DNA of 51,555 bases from Thiobacillus sp. (lineage in GTDB: Bacteria; Pseudomonadota; Gammaproteobacteria; Burkholderiales; Thiobacillaceae). Below the pieces are notes generated by a model. The model saw only the letters and a list, made by a program, of their open reading frames with translations, was not told the DNA's origin and did not search any database. Both the position numbers and the translations under genes were made by a program. The stretch lies in contig JAIBFA010000089.1 in assembly GCA_019459325.1 (NCBI GenBank), forward strand, positions 1-51,555. The letters are read 5' to 3'. Positions 41,973-49,989 of the stretch are shown piece after piece (within the stretch, counting starts at the first letter, position 1; the number at the start of each line of letters is the position of its first letter).

Positions 41973-43162
41973 GACAGCAGCTCCGAGAAGGGAATAAAGC
42001 GCACCCAGTCGCCGGGCTGGATGGTCTGGCCGACGACCAGATCGACCAGCCCGTCGGACCAGGCACACGAGGTCAGCACGCCCGAGCTCTGGTTCGGGAA
42101 CAGCGCGAGCTTACCGTTGGTCTGCAGCCGCGCGCGCAGGAACTCGCGTCGCGCACCCGGTTTGCGCCAGGCGAAATCCGCCTGCACGGCGAACGCGCGA
42201 TACAGCACGTCGGCCACGCCCATGCGTTTCAGCAGGAACGGCCGCACGAACAGGCAGAAGGTGACGAAGACCGACACCGGGTTGCCGGGCAAACCGATGA
42301 AGTCGGCGTCACCTACGCGGCCGTAGACGAGCGGCTTGCCGGGCTTCATCGCGACTTTCCACATTTCGACGCGGCCGAGCTTCTCGACCGCCGCCTTGAC
42401 GTAATCGGCCTCGCCCACCGACACCCCGCCGCTGGTGATGACGACGTCGGCCAAACCGGCGGCCTGCGTCAGTGCAGCCTCGGTCGCCTCCAGCGTGTCG
42501 GGCACGATGCCGAGGTCGATCAGTTCGCAGCCCAGGCCGTTCACCAGCCCGGTCAGGGTGTAGCGGTTGGAGTTGTAGATCTGGCCGGGCTGCAAGGGCG
42601 CGCCCGGCGTCACCAGTTCGTCGCCGGTGAAGAAGCATGCCACTTTCAGCCGTTTGAAAACGGGCAACTCGGCCAGCCCGACCGAGGCGGCGAGCCCCAT
42701 CTCCGCCGCGCCGAGGCGGGTGCCGGCGGCGAGAATCTGCGCGCCGGCCTGGATATCCTCGCCCGCGCGGCGGATGTTTTCGCCTTGCCGCGGCAACGCG
42801 TGGATGATGACCTCATCGCCTTCGGTGCCGCAGTATTCCTGCATCAGCACCGCGTCGGCACCCGGCGGCACCGGTGCGCCAGTGAAGATGCGCGCGGCGG
42901 TGCCGGGTTGCAGCGTCGTGCCGACGGTGCCGGCGAGGATGCGCTGCGACACCGGCAAACGCACGCCGGCCACCACCACGTCGGCGACACGCACGGCGTA
43001 GCCGTCCATCGCGCTGTTGTCGAGCGGCGGCACAGTGATGGCGGAGGTTTGTGGTGCGGCGAGCACGCGCCCGAGTGCATTCGCAACAGGTACGGTCTTG
43101 CTTGCAGTCACGCCGCGGGCGCGTTCAAGCAGGGCATCAAGCAGTTGGTCGGCTGAGAGCAT
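41969..43162 (-). CDS. moeA: molybdopterin molybdenumtransferase MoeA
   Basis: A 397-residue enzyme that inserts molybdenum into adenylated molybdopterin. It contains PPLDNSAMDGYAVR, GAPVPPGADAVLMQEY, TGDEL, SGGVSVGEADYVK and FIGLPGNPVSVFVTF, all standard. The ATG at 43162 lies 26 bases inside mobB, so the two genes overlap. No MogA-like domain is fused. It is the second gene of the operon. Confidence 0.95.
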   Translation of the reverse strand: MLSADQLLDALLERARGVTASKTVPVANALGRVLAAPQTSAITVPPLDNSAMDGYAVRVADVVVAGVRLPVSQRILAGTVGTTLQPGTAARIFTGAPVPPGADAVLMQEYCGTEGDEVIIHALPRQGENIRRAGEDIQAGAQILAAGTRLGAAEMGLAASVGLAELPVFKRLKVACFFTGDELVTPGAPLQPGQIYNSNRYTLTGLVNGLGCELIDLGIVPDTLEATEAALTQAAGLADVVITSGGVSVGEADYVKAAVEKLGRVEMWKVAMKPGKPLVYGRVGDADFIGLPGNPVSVFVTFCLFVRPFLLKRMGVADVLYRAFAVQADFAWRKPGARREFLRARLQTNGKLALFPNQSSGVLTSCAWSDGLVDLVVGQTIQPGDWVRFIPFSELLS

Positions 43163-43637
43163 GGTCGAGGATAAAGTCGGTGAGTTGGGAAATGGCATCG
43201 AGGTCGATGCGGCGAAATTCGGTTGGCGGTTCGATGTCGGATGCCACCGCAAGAATATTGGGGTCGTCGGGGAACAGCCAGGGCTTGGCGGTCTCGGCAC
43301 GGTGCACTTCCAGCTTGGGGATGGCTTCGCGCTTGTAGCCCTCGACCAGCACCAGGTCGCACGGCGGCAGCTTGTTCAACAAATCCTCCAGTTGGGGCGG
43401 CGTGTCGCGATGCTCGGTCAGCACCGCAGTGCGGTGGTCGGACGCCAGCAGCACCGCCGCCGCGCCTGCCTCGCGGACGCGCCAGCTGTCCTTGCCGGGG
43501 CGGTCGATATCGAAGTCGTGGTGAGTGTGCTTGATCACCGCCACCTTGAGGCCGCGCGCGGCCAGCAACGGCAGCACGCGCTCAATCAGCGTGGTCTTGC
43601 CGCTGCCGCTGTAACCGGCGATGCCGAAAATTTTCAT
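43137..43637 (-). CDS. mobB: molybdopterin-guanine dinucleotide biosynthesis protein MobB
   Basis: A 166-residue GTP-binding protein that helps MobA make the bis-MGD cofactor. The P-loop GYSGSGKTT is at residues 8-16, followed by VIKHTHHDFDIDRPGKDSWR and LVLVEGYK, typical of MobB. It is the first gene of the minus-strand operon. A Mo-box-like inverted repeat lies 53-80 bp before its ATG. It overlaps moeA by 26 bases. Confidence 0.93.
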   Translation of the reverse strand: MKIFGIAGYSGSGKTTLIERVLPLLAARGLKVAVIKHTHHDFDIDRPGKDSWRVREAGAAAVLLASDHRTAVLTEHRDTPPQLEDLLNKLPPCDLVLVEGYKREAIPKLEVHRAETAKPWLFPDDPNILAVASDIEPPTEFRRIDLDAISQLTDFILDHALSRPTA

Positions 43638-43689
43638 GGCGGCACTTTCATGCGTGCGTTTCCAATCTGACTGGCCTGAATTGAATAAT

Positions 43690-43717
43690 TGGGTTATATT
43701 TTTTCATATATAACCCA
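43690..43717. promoter_or_regulatory. Mo-box-like inverted repeat between divergent Moco operons
   Basis: Arms TGGGTTATAT (43690-43699) and ATATAACCCA (43708-43717) are perfectly complementary, with an 8-bp centre. The core GTTATAT-N8-ATATAAC matches, from memory, the operator that E. coli ModE binds (GTTATAT-N8-ACATAAC). It sits 28-55 bp upstream of moaA and 53-80 bp upstream of mobB. A candidate -35 (TTGAAT at 43681-43686) and the AT-rich right arm place it over a moaA promoter. Confidence 0.75.
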
Positions 43718-43744
43718 TTCCTGCCAACCTCGTCCGCCCTCATC

Positions 43745-44728
43745 ATGAACGCACCCGTTCTCACCGATCAGTTTGGCCGCCGCATCGACTACGTGCGGCT
43801 GTCGGTGACGGACCGTTGCGACCTGCGCTGCAGCTACTGCATCCCGGAAGGCTTCACGGGTTTCGAGGAGCCCGAACACTGGCTTGATTTCGACGAGATC
43901 GAACGTCTGATCGGCGCATTTGCGCGACTGGGGGTGAGCCGCGTCCGCCTGACCGGGGGTGAACCGCTGCTGCGGCGCGACATCGCCGGGTTGGCCGGGC
44001 GCATCGCCGCCCTGCCCGGTGTCCATGACCTGTCGCTGTCGACCAACGCCACCCAGCTCGTGCGCCACGCGCAGGCGCTGAAAGTCGCCGGGGTGACACG
44101 GCTCAACGTCAGCCTCGACTCGCTGCAGCAGGCGCGGGTGGAAAAGATCAACGGCCGCGACGTGCTCGCGAAAGTGATGGCCGGCCTGGCCACCGCGCAG
44201 GACGCGGGCTTCGCGCCGATCAAGCTCAACATGGTGGCGCTCGCCGGCACCAACGACGACGAGATCGACGAAATGGTCGCCTTCTGCATGGAACGCGGCT
44301 TCGTGCTGCGGCTGATCGAGGCGATGCCGATGGGCGCCACCGGCCGCAACGCCGAATACCTCGACCTGCAGCCCGTGAAGGAACGCCTGCGCAAAGAGTT
44401 CGATCTGATCGAAACCACCCTGCCCGGTGGCGGGCCTGCCCGATATCTGGGCACCGCCGACGGCCGCTTCAACGTGGGCTTCATCACGCCCATCTCGCAG
44501 CATTTCTGCCAGACCTGCAACCGCATCCGGATCGCAGTCGACGGCACCGCCTACATGTGCCTGGGGCAGGACGAGAAATTCGAATTCCGCCCGCTGCTGC
44601 GCGGCGGCTGCAGCGACGCCGAACTGGAAGCGGCGATCGTCGAAGCGATCAACCTCAAGCCCGAACGCCATGAATTCCGCGAAGCGCCGCACAAGATCCT
44701 GCGCTTCATGTCGATGACCGGCGGCTGA
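43745..44728 (+). CDS. moaA: GTP 3',8-cyclase MoaA
   Basis: A 327-residue radical-SAM enzyme that performs the first step of molybdenum-cofactor synthesis with MoaC. The N-terminal cluster motif CDLRCSYC (Cys25, 29, 32), the TGGEPLLRRD motif, the C-terminal cluster CQTCNRIRI...CLG and the C-terminal Gly-Gly are all present. It is divergent from mobB-moeA-moaD-moaE and shares their Mo-box. It is convergent with the SenA/EgtB-like gene, 5 bp apart. moaC is not in the window. Confidence 0.96.
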   Translation: MNAPVLTDQFGRRIDYVRLSVTDRCDLRCSYCIPEGFTGFEEPEHWLDFDEIERLIGAFARLGVSRVRLTGGEPLLRRDIAGLAGRIAALPGVHDLSLSTNATQLVRHAQALKVAGVTRLNVSLDSLQQARVEKINGRDVLAKVMAGLATAQDAGFAPIKLNMVALAGTNDDEIDEMVAFCMERGFVLRLIEAMPMGATGRNAEYLDLQPVKERLRKEFDLIETTLPGGGPARYLGTADGRFNVGFITPISQHFCQTCNRIRIAVDGTAYMCLGQDEKFEFRPLLRGGCSDAELEAAIVEAINLKPERHEFREAPHKILRFMSMTGG

Positions 44729-44733
44729 GCTGC

Positions 44734-45891
44734 TCACCCCTCGCCTGCGGTCCGCAAGCCCGCAAACGGATCCCGCCGGTGAGGCATATAGAAATTGCGG
44801 AAGCCGGGACGCTTGAGCGACACGTCGGTGACCGGTCCGCCGCCGCGCAATTCACCGTGCGTGTGGAACCAGGGTTCTGAATAATCGTGGTACGGATCGG
44901 GTGCAAAGCCCGGATACGGCGCGAAAGGGTCGCGCAGCCATTCCCACGCCATGCCCCAGCTAAACTCCGGATGCGTCGCCGCGCGTAGCCATTGCGCTGC
45001 TGTCGGCAGGCGCCGGCCCATCCAGGCAGCGAAAGCTTCAGCCTCAAAACGGTTCACATGCAGCATAGGGGCATCAGAACGCAGCGGCAGCCAGCGATCG
45101 AAGCGGCGCACACGCCAGCTTCCGTCGTCCCGGCGCCAGTACACCGGGTGGCGAGCGTCGTTCGTCTGGCGCCAGGCCCATCCGTCATCCGACCACCCCG
45201 CCCTGCTTTGATAGCCGCCTGCATCGACGAATTCGGCAAAGGCCATTTCCGACACCGGGCTCGCGTCGATGTCGAATGCCTGGACCTGCACCCGGTGGCG
45301 CCATTTTTCGTTGTCGAAAATGAAGCCGCCGTCAGGACCGCTCCCCAACTCGACTTCGCCCTCGGCAAACGCCAGCCGCTGTGTCGACAGGTCGCAGGCC
45401 ACATCCGGCCAAATGGGCGGCGCGTAGCCCAGATCCTGGAAAGCCATCCACCAGGCCTCGATATGCATCAATTCGTGATAGAGACACAGTTCGGCGAAAT
45501 ACGCGATTTCGTCGTCGAGTCCGCTGCGCAGGCGGGCGGCTACGGCATCGGCCACACGGGTGGCGTAATCGTCAACCGCCGCGGGCTCCAGCAAAGGCAG
45601 GTCCCAGCGCGTGTCATGCGGCACAGCGGAGGAGTCGTACAGGGCATCGGCCCCGGCCAGCAGGCTGGCCGCGAAACCGTTGCCGGGACGAGCCCGCAGG
45701 CACCAGCGCTCCTGGAACCAGACGATATGTCCGTATTCCCACAGCGGCGGATTCAGATGGTCGGCGCGCGGCCCCAGCCAGCCGCCGGCAGGCAGGCTGT
45801 CGATCAGCGTGCGCAGGCGGTTCCGCGCCTGCACAAGCCGGTCGATGAGGTGGTCCGCCGAATAGGCGCTGACAGGTCGGGTTCGGTTCAT
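44734..45891 (-). CDS. EgtB/SenA-type hercynine oxygenase
   Basis: A 385-residue non-haem iron enzyme of the ergothioneine/selenoneine type. The N-terminal DinB-like part provides the three histidines (His55 in WEYGHIVWFQERW, His139 and His143 in YHELMHIEAW). The C-terminal FGE-sulfatase-like domain (GEVELGSGPDGGFIFDNEKW to RPGFRNFYMP) forms the rest. The HE-x-M-H-x-E-A pattern and the following FQDLGYAPP look closer, from memory, to selenoneine synthases (SenA) than to EgtB (usually HExQHQE). It is divergent from selD-egtD, 63 bp away, and convergent with moaA. Start 45891 is set by the beginning of the DinB domain. Which chalcogen is used is not known. Confidence 0.8.
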   Translation of the reverse strand: MNRTRPVSAYSADHLIDRLVQARNRLRTLIDSLPAGGWLGPRADHLNPPLWEYGHIVWFQERWCLRARPGNGFAASLLAGADALYDSSAVPHDTRWDLPLLEPAAVDDYATRVADAVAARLRSGLDDEIAYFAELCLYHELMHIEAWWMAFQDLGYAPPIWPDVACDLSTQRLAFAEGEVELGSGPDGGFIFDNEKWRHRVQVQAFDIDASPVSEMAFAEFVDAGGYQSRAGWSDDGWAWRQTNDARHPVYWRRDDGSWRVRRFDRWLPLRSDAPMLHVNRFEAEAFAAWMGRRLPTAAQWLRAATHPEFSWGMAWEWLRDPFAPYPGFAPDPYHDYSEPWFHTHGELRGGGPVTDVSLKRPGFRNFYMPHRRDPFAGLRTAGEG

Positions 45892-45954
45892 GTTATATAA
45901 AGCACTGTAGCCCATGCATTCCGGGCGCCCACTCCCGACAGGCGTATTCAGACA

Positions 45955-47025
45955 ATGAGCGATCCCAATCTCGACCAACCCATCCGGCTGACCCAGTTCT
46001 CCCACGGCGGAGGATGCGGCTGCAAGATCGCCCCCGCGGTGTTGCGCGACATCCTGTCCGACACCCCTTTCGCCTCGCACCTGGCGGCGGCCTACCCTGA
46101 CCTGCTGGTGGGCATCGAGCACGGCGACGATGCCGCGGTGTACCGGCTGAACGACGAACAGGCGATCGTGGCAACCACCGATTTCTTCATGCCCATCGTC
46201 GACGACCCCTTCGAATTCGGCCGCATCGCCGCCACCAATGCGCTGTCCGACGTCTACGCCATGGGAGGCCGGCCGCTGTTCGCCCTGGCCATCGTCGGCA
46301 TGCCGATCGGCAAGCTGCCCAACGAGGTCATCCGGCAGATTCTCGCCGGCGGCGAGGCGGTCTGCAAGCAGGCCGGCATTCCCATCGCGGGCGGCCATTC
46401 CATCGATGCGCCGGAGCCGATCTACGGCCTGGTCGGAATCGGCGTGGTCGATCCACGCAAGGTCAAGCAGAACAGCGGCGGCCAGGCCGGCGACCACCTC
46501 ATCCTCGGCAAGCCGCTGGGCGTGGGCATCTACAGCGCAGCGCTGAAAAAGGGCCTGCTGAGCGCGGACCAGTACGCAGCGATGATCGCCGCCACCACGC
46601 AGCTCAACACCGCGGGCGCCGATCTGGCTGCCATCGACGGCGTGCACGCGATGACCGACATCACCGGCTTCGGCCTGCTCGGCCATCTGCTCGAAATCAC
46701 CCGCGCCTCGAAAGTGGCCGCGCACGCCGAACTGGCCCGGCTGCCCCTGCTTCCGGGTGTCAGCACGCTGGCACAGGGTGGCCACATAACCGGCGCCAGC
46801 GAGCGCAACTGGGCGAGCTACGGCAGCGAAGTGAAGCTGGCCGAGGGTATTGCCGACTGGCAGCGGGCGCTCTTGACCGATCCGCAAACCAGCGGCGGCC
46901 TCTTGGTGAGCTGCACGTCCGAAGCAAGGGGAACGGTGCTGGACACCTTCCGCCGGCACGGCTTCGCGCAGGCGACGGAAATCGGCCGGCTGCAAACCGG
47001 CAGCGATGTGTCGATCGTGTCCTGA
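45955..47025 (+). CDS. selD: selenide, water dikinase SelD
   Basis: A 356-residue enzyme making selenophosphate from selenide and ATP. The N-terminal GGGCGCKIAP carries the catalytic cysteine (Cys21) and Lys24 in place of any selenocysteine. Further motifs are GDDAAVYRL, TTDFFMPIVDDPFEFGRIAATNALSDVYAMGG and ITGFGLLGH. Its stop (TGA, 47023-47025) is followed at once by the GTG start of egtD, so both are translationally coupled. In selenoneine clusters this protein is called SenC. It may also serve selenoproteins or selenouridine, but selA/selB/selU are not in the window. Confidence 0.93.
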   Translation: MSDPNLDQPIRLTQFSHGGGCGCKIAPAVLRDILSDTPFASHLAAAYPDLLVGIEHGDDAAVYRLNDEQAIVATTDFFMPIVDDPFEFGRIAATNALSDVYAMGGRPLFALAIVGMPIGKLPNEVIRQILAGGEAVCKQAGIPIAGGHSIDAPEPIYGLVGIGVVDPRKVKQNSGGQAGDHLILGKPLGVGIYSAALKKGLLSADQYAAMIAATTQLNTAGADLAAIDGVHAMTDITGFGLLGHLLEITRASKVAAHAELARLPLLPGVSTLAQGGHITGASERNWASYGSEVKLAEGIADWQRALLTDPQTSGGLLVSCTSEARGTVLDTFRRHGFAQATEIGRLQTGSDVSIVS

Positions 47026-47967
47026 GTGGCATTCACCTTCAAGAACCTTCCCGTCGAGCGCGACGATCTGCGCGTCGACGTGCTGACGGGGCTGGCGACC
47101 AGCCCCAAGTCGATCCCGCCCAAGTATTTCTACGACGAGGCGGGTTGCCGCCTGTTCGAGGCGATCTGCGCGCAGCCCGAATATGCACTCTGCCTCACCG
47201 AGCAGGCCTTGATGGCAACCTGCCTGTCCGACATCGCCGCCGCCATGGGTCCAGTGGAGTGCATCGTCGAGCCAGGTGCCGGGGACTGCATCAAGGTGCG
47301 CCGGTTGCTGGACGCGCTGCGCCCCAGCCATCTCGTCGTGATGGACATCGCCGGCGCCCCCCTGGCTGCGGCTGCGGAGCCACTCTCACGCGATTACCCA
47401 GACCTTGCGGTCACCGCGCTGGGCATGGATTTCATCCACAATCTGGAAGCGGCGGCACCTTATCTGCCGACCGGCCAACGGCTCATCTATTACCCCGGTT
47501 CCAGCATCGGCAACTTCCCGCCTGACGCGGCCACCGCCCTGCTCGCGCGCTTTCGCCAGCTGGCCGGCACGGAGGGCCAACTCCTCATCGGCTTCGACCT
47601 CAAGAAGGACCCGCAGCTTTTGCACGCGGCCTATAACGACGCGGCCGGCGTCACCGCCGCCTTCAACCTGAATCTGCTCGAACGGCTGAACCGCGAGCTG
47701 GGCGCCGACTTCGACCCGGCCCGCTTCCGCCACTACGCCTTCTACAACCCGGTAGTCGGCCGCATCGAAATGCATCTGGTCAGCCTCGCCGAACAGGACG
47801 TCAAGGTCGCCGGCCAGCGCTTCCATTTCACCGTGGGCGAAACGCTGCACACCGAACATTCCTACAAATTCCGTTGCGACGAATTCAGCACAATCGCGAA
47901 CACTGCCGGCTGGTCGCTGAAGGCGTCTTGGGAACACAACGGCTTCGCGGTCCAGCTTTACGGCTGA
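47026..47967 (+). CDS. egtD: L-histidine N(alpha)-methyltransferase EgtD
   Basis: A 313-residue SAM-dependent enzyme that trimethylates histidine to hercynine, the precursor of ergothioneine and selenoneine. The conserved start SPKSIPPKYFYDEAGCRLFEAI, the SAM motif EPGAGDCIKV (about 82-91), and the PGSSIGNFPPD motif are all typical. The start is a GTG placed directly after the selD stop codon. The 3' end is convergent with a DoxX-type gene, 12 bp away. Confidence 0.94.
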   Translation: MAFTFKNLPVERDDLRVDVLTGLATSPKSIPPKYFYDEAGCRLFEAICAQPEYALCLTEQALMATCLSDIAAAMGPVECIVEPGAGDCIKVRRLLDALRPSHLVVMDIAGAPLAAAAEPLSRDYPDLAVTALGMDFIHNLEAAAPYLPTGQRLIYYPGSSIGNFPPDAATALLARFRQLAGTEGQLLIGFDLKKDPQLLHAAYNDAAGVTAAFNLNLLERLNRELGADFDPARFRHYAFYNPVVGRIEMHLVSLAEQDVKVAGQRFHFTVGETLHTEHSYKFRCDEFSTIANTAGWSLKASWEHNGFAVQLYG

Positions 47968-47979
47968 GCACCGGCCAGG

Positions 47980-48444
47980 TCAGGCGCGTCCGAAGCGGGT
48001 GCGGATCCAGTGATCGATCGACAGCCGTCCGGGCCCCGACAGCACCAGCGGAATCAGCATCAGCGCATACATCAGCGGCAATTTGTAGCCGTTGTCGCAG
48101 ACGTTGTAGCCGTTGGCGCCATGCACCGACGCCCAGGCGACGATATCGAGGATCAGCAGCGATACCGCCCAGAAGCGGGTGCCCAGGCCGACGACCAGCG
48201 CCGCCGCGCCGATGAGCTCGGACCAGGTCACCAGAAACCAGCTGATATCGACCGGCACGATGCTGAACGGAAACGGGAAGGCGTCCTGGATGTCGGCGAA
48301 CCAGTTTTCGCCACGCAGTTTCTCCAGGCCTGAAATACCGAATTCATAGGCCAGCAGCAGGCGAATGCCGAGCAGGCCGATCCACGCGCCGCCCTGGTCC
48401 AGGGTGTGAAGGCCGCGAGCCATGCTAGATGAGATGCTATTCAT
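47980..48444 (-). CDS. DoxX-family membrane protein
   Basis: A 154-residue four-helix membrane protein. It opens GLLGIRLLLAYEFGISGLEKL, has the conserved WFADIQDAFPFPFSIVP and FLVTWSELIGAAALVVGLGTRFW segments, and ends GPGRLSIDHWI. It is the larger DoxX type, distinct from that at 1852. It is convergent with egtD and divergent from selO. A functional link with either is possible but unproven. Start 48444 (a second ATG at 48423 is possible). Confidence 0.85.
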   Translation of the reverse strand: MNSISSSMARGLHTLDQGGAWIGLLGIRLLLAYEFGISGLEKLRGENWFADIQDAFPFPFSIVPVDISWFLVTWSELIGAAALVVGLGTRFWAVSLLILDIVAWASVHGANGYNVCDNGYKLPLMYALMLIPLVLSGPGRLSIDHWIRTRFGRA

Positions 48445-48522
48445 GACGGGTTCCGGTTGATGGGGGGTTAACCCTGAAGTCGGGCGGGTCGTTCAAACCT
48501 TACAAGGCCTTAAAATCGGTCC

Positions 48523-49989
48523 ATGGCCACACTTGAATCGCTGACCTTCGACAACGGCTTCGCCCGCCTGCCCGAAGCCTATTACTCGCGCGTCTGCCCG
48601 ACCCCCGTTCCCGACCCCTATCTGGTCTGCTACAGCCCGGAAGCCCTGGCCTTGCTCGACCTCGACGCAAGCGAAATGACGCGCCCCGAACTGATCGAAA
48701 CGCTGGCGGGCAACCAGCTGCTGCCGGGCATGGACGCGATCGCCGCGCTCTACGCCGGCCACCAGTTCGGCCAATACGTATCGCAGCTCGGCGACGGCCG
48801 CGCGATCCTGCTGGGTGAAGTGAAGAATGCGGCGGGCGAAGGCTGGGAAGTGCAGCTGAAGGGCGCAGGCCGCACCCCCTACTCCCGCGGCGGCGACGGC
48901 CGCGCCGTGCTGCGTTCCAGCATTCGCGAGTTTCTGTGCTCGGAAGCGATGCACGCGCTCGGCATCCCCACCACCCGCGCGCTGTGCATCGTCGGCAGCG
49001 ACCGCCCGGTCTACCGCGAGGATGAGGAAACCGCCGCGCTGGTGACGCGCCTCGCCCCAAGCTTTGTGCGCTTCGGCTCCTTCGAAGTGTTCTACTACCG
49101 CAACCAGGTCGAACCGACCAAGCAGCTGGCCGACTACGTCATCGCGCGCTACTACCCCGAGCTGGCGGCGCTGTCAGACCCCTATCCCGAATTCCTGCGC
49201 CAGGTGAGCTTGCGCACCGCCGAACTGATGGCGCAGTGGCAGGCGGTGGGCTTTTCGCACGGCGTGATGAACACCGACAACATGTCCATCCTCGGCCTCA
49301 CGCTCGACTATGGCCCGTTCGGCTTCCTCGACGCCTTCGATCCCGGCTACGTCTGCAACCATTCCGACATCGGCGGCCGCTACGCCTTCGACCAGCAGCC
49401 CGATGTCGCGGCGTGGAACATCACCAAGCTGGCGCAGACGCTGGTGCCGCTGATGTCGGTGGAAACCGCTTCGCAGGCGATCAGCGAGTATCCGCAGGTG
49501 TTCGGCAAGGCCTATCTCGAACGCATGGCCGCCAAGTTCGGCCTGCCGCCCGGCAGCGAAACCGCCTCACTCGTCATGGATGCGCTGCAGCTGCTGGCGC
49601 AGAACCGGGTCGACTACACGATCTTCCTGCGCCGCCTGTGCGACTTCGACAGCCGGTCCGACGCCGTCAACGCAGCGCTGCGCGATCTCGTCCTCGACCG
49701 CGCGGCCTTCGACGCCTGGGCGGCGCGCTACGCCGCCGCGCTGCGCCAGCAGGGTTCGGTCGATACCGAACGCGCCGCGGCGATGCGACGCGTCAACCCC
49801 AAGTACATCCTGCGCAACCATCTGGCCGAAGTTGCCATCCGCCGGGCGGCGGACGAGCGCGACTACAGCGAGGTGAATCGTCTGCATGCGCTGCTGGCGC
49901 ACCCGTTCGACGAACAGCCCGAACACGAGGCCTACGCCGCCGAACCGCCCGACTGGGCGAGGAAGATTGAGGTAAGCTGCTCTTCGTGA
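48523..49989 (+). CDS. selO: SelO pseudokinase (protein AMPylase)
   Basis: A 488-residue kinase-fold protein (YdiU/SelO) that transfers AMP to proteins in redox control. The nucleotide-binding QLKGAGRTPYSRGGDGRAVL (Lys113), GVMNTDNMSILGLTLDYGPFGF and the C-terminal SCSS are all present. The last cysteine is at the place where vertebrate SelO has selenocysteine. It is full length. It follows the selD-egtD genes with only the DoxX gene in between, and its stop overlaps a lipoprotein gene (GTGA). Confidence 0.94.
   Translation: MATLESLTFDNGFARLPEAYYSRVCPTPVPDPYLVCYSPEALALLDLDASEMTRPELIETLAGNQLLPGMDAIAALYAGHQFGQYVSQLGDGRAILLGEVKNAAGEGWEVQLKGAGRTPYSRGGDGRAVLRSSIREFLCSEAMHALGIPTTRALCIVGSDRPVYREDEETAALVTRLAPSFVRFGSFEVFYYRNQVEPTKQLADYVIARYYPELAALSDPYPEFLRQVSLRTAELMAQWQAVGFSHGVMNTDNMSILGLTLDYGPFGFLDAFDPGYVCNHSDIGGRYAFDQQPDVAAWNITKLAQTLVPLMSVETASQAISEYPQVFGKAYLERMAAKFGLPPGSETASLVMDALQLLAQNRVDYTIFLRRLCDFDSRSDAVNAALRDLVLDRAAFDAWAARYAAALRQQGSVDTERAAAMRRVNPKYILRNHLAEVAIRRAADERDYSEVNRLHALLAHPFDEQPEHEAYAAEPPDWARKIEVSCSS

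Noticed and set aside
46010-46030. Selenocysteine codon in SelD
   Set aside because: The catalytic position is TGC (cysteine), not TGA; no need for a SECIS element.
45892-47331. Long minus-strand frame upstream of the SenA/EgtB-like gene
   Set aside because: It runs antisense to selD and egtD, whose protein motifs are clear; the true start is at 45891.
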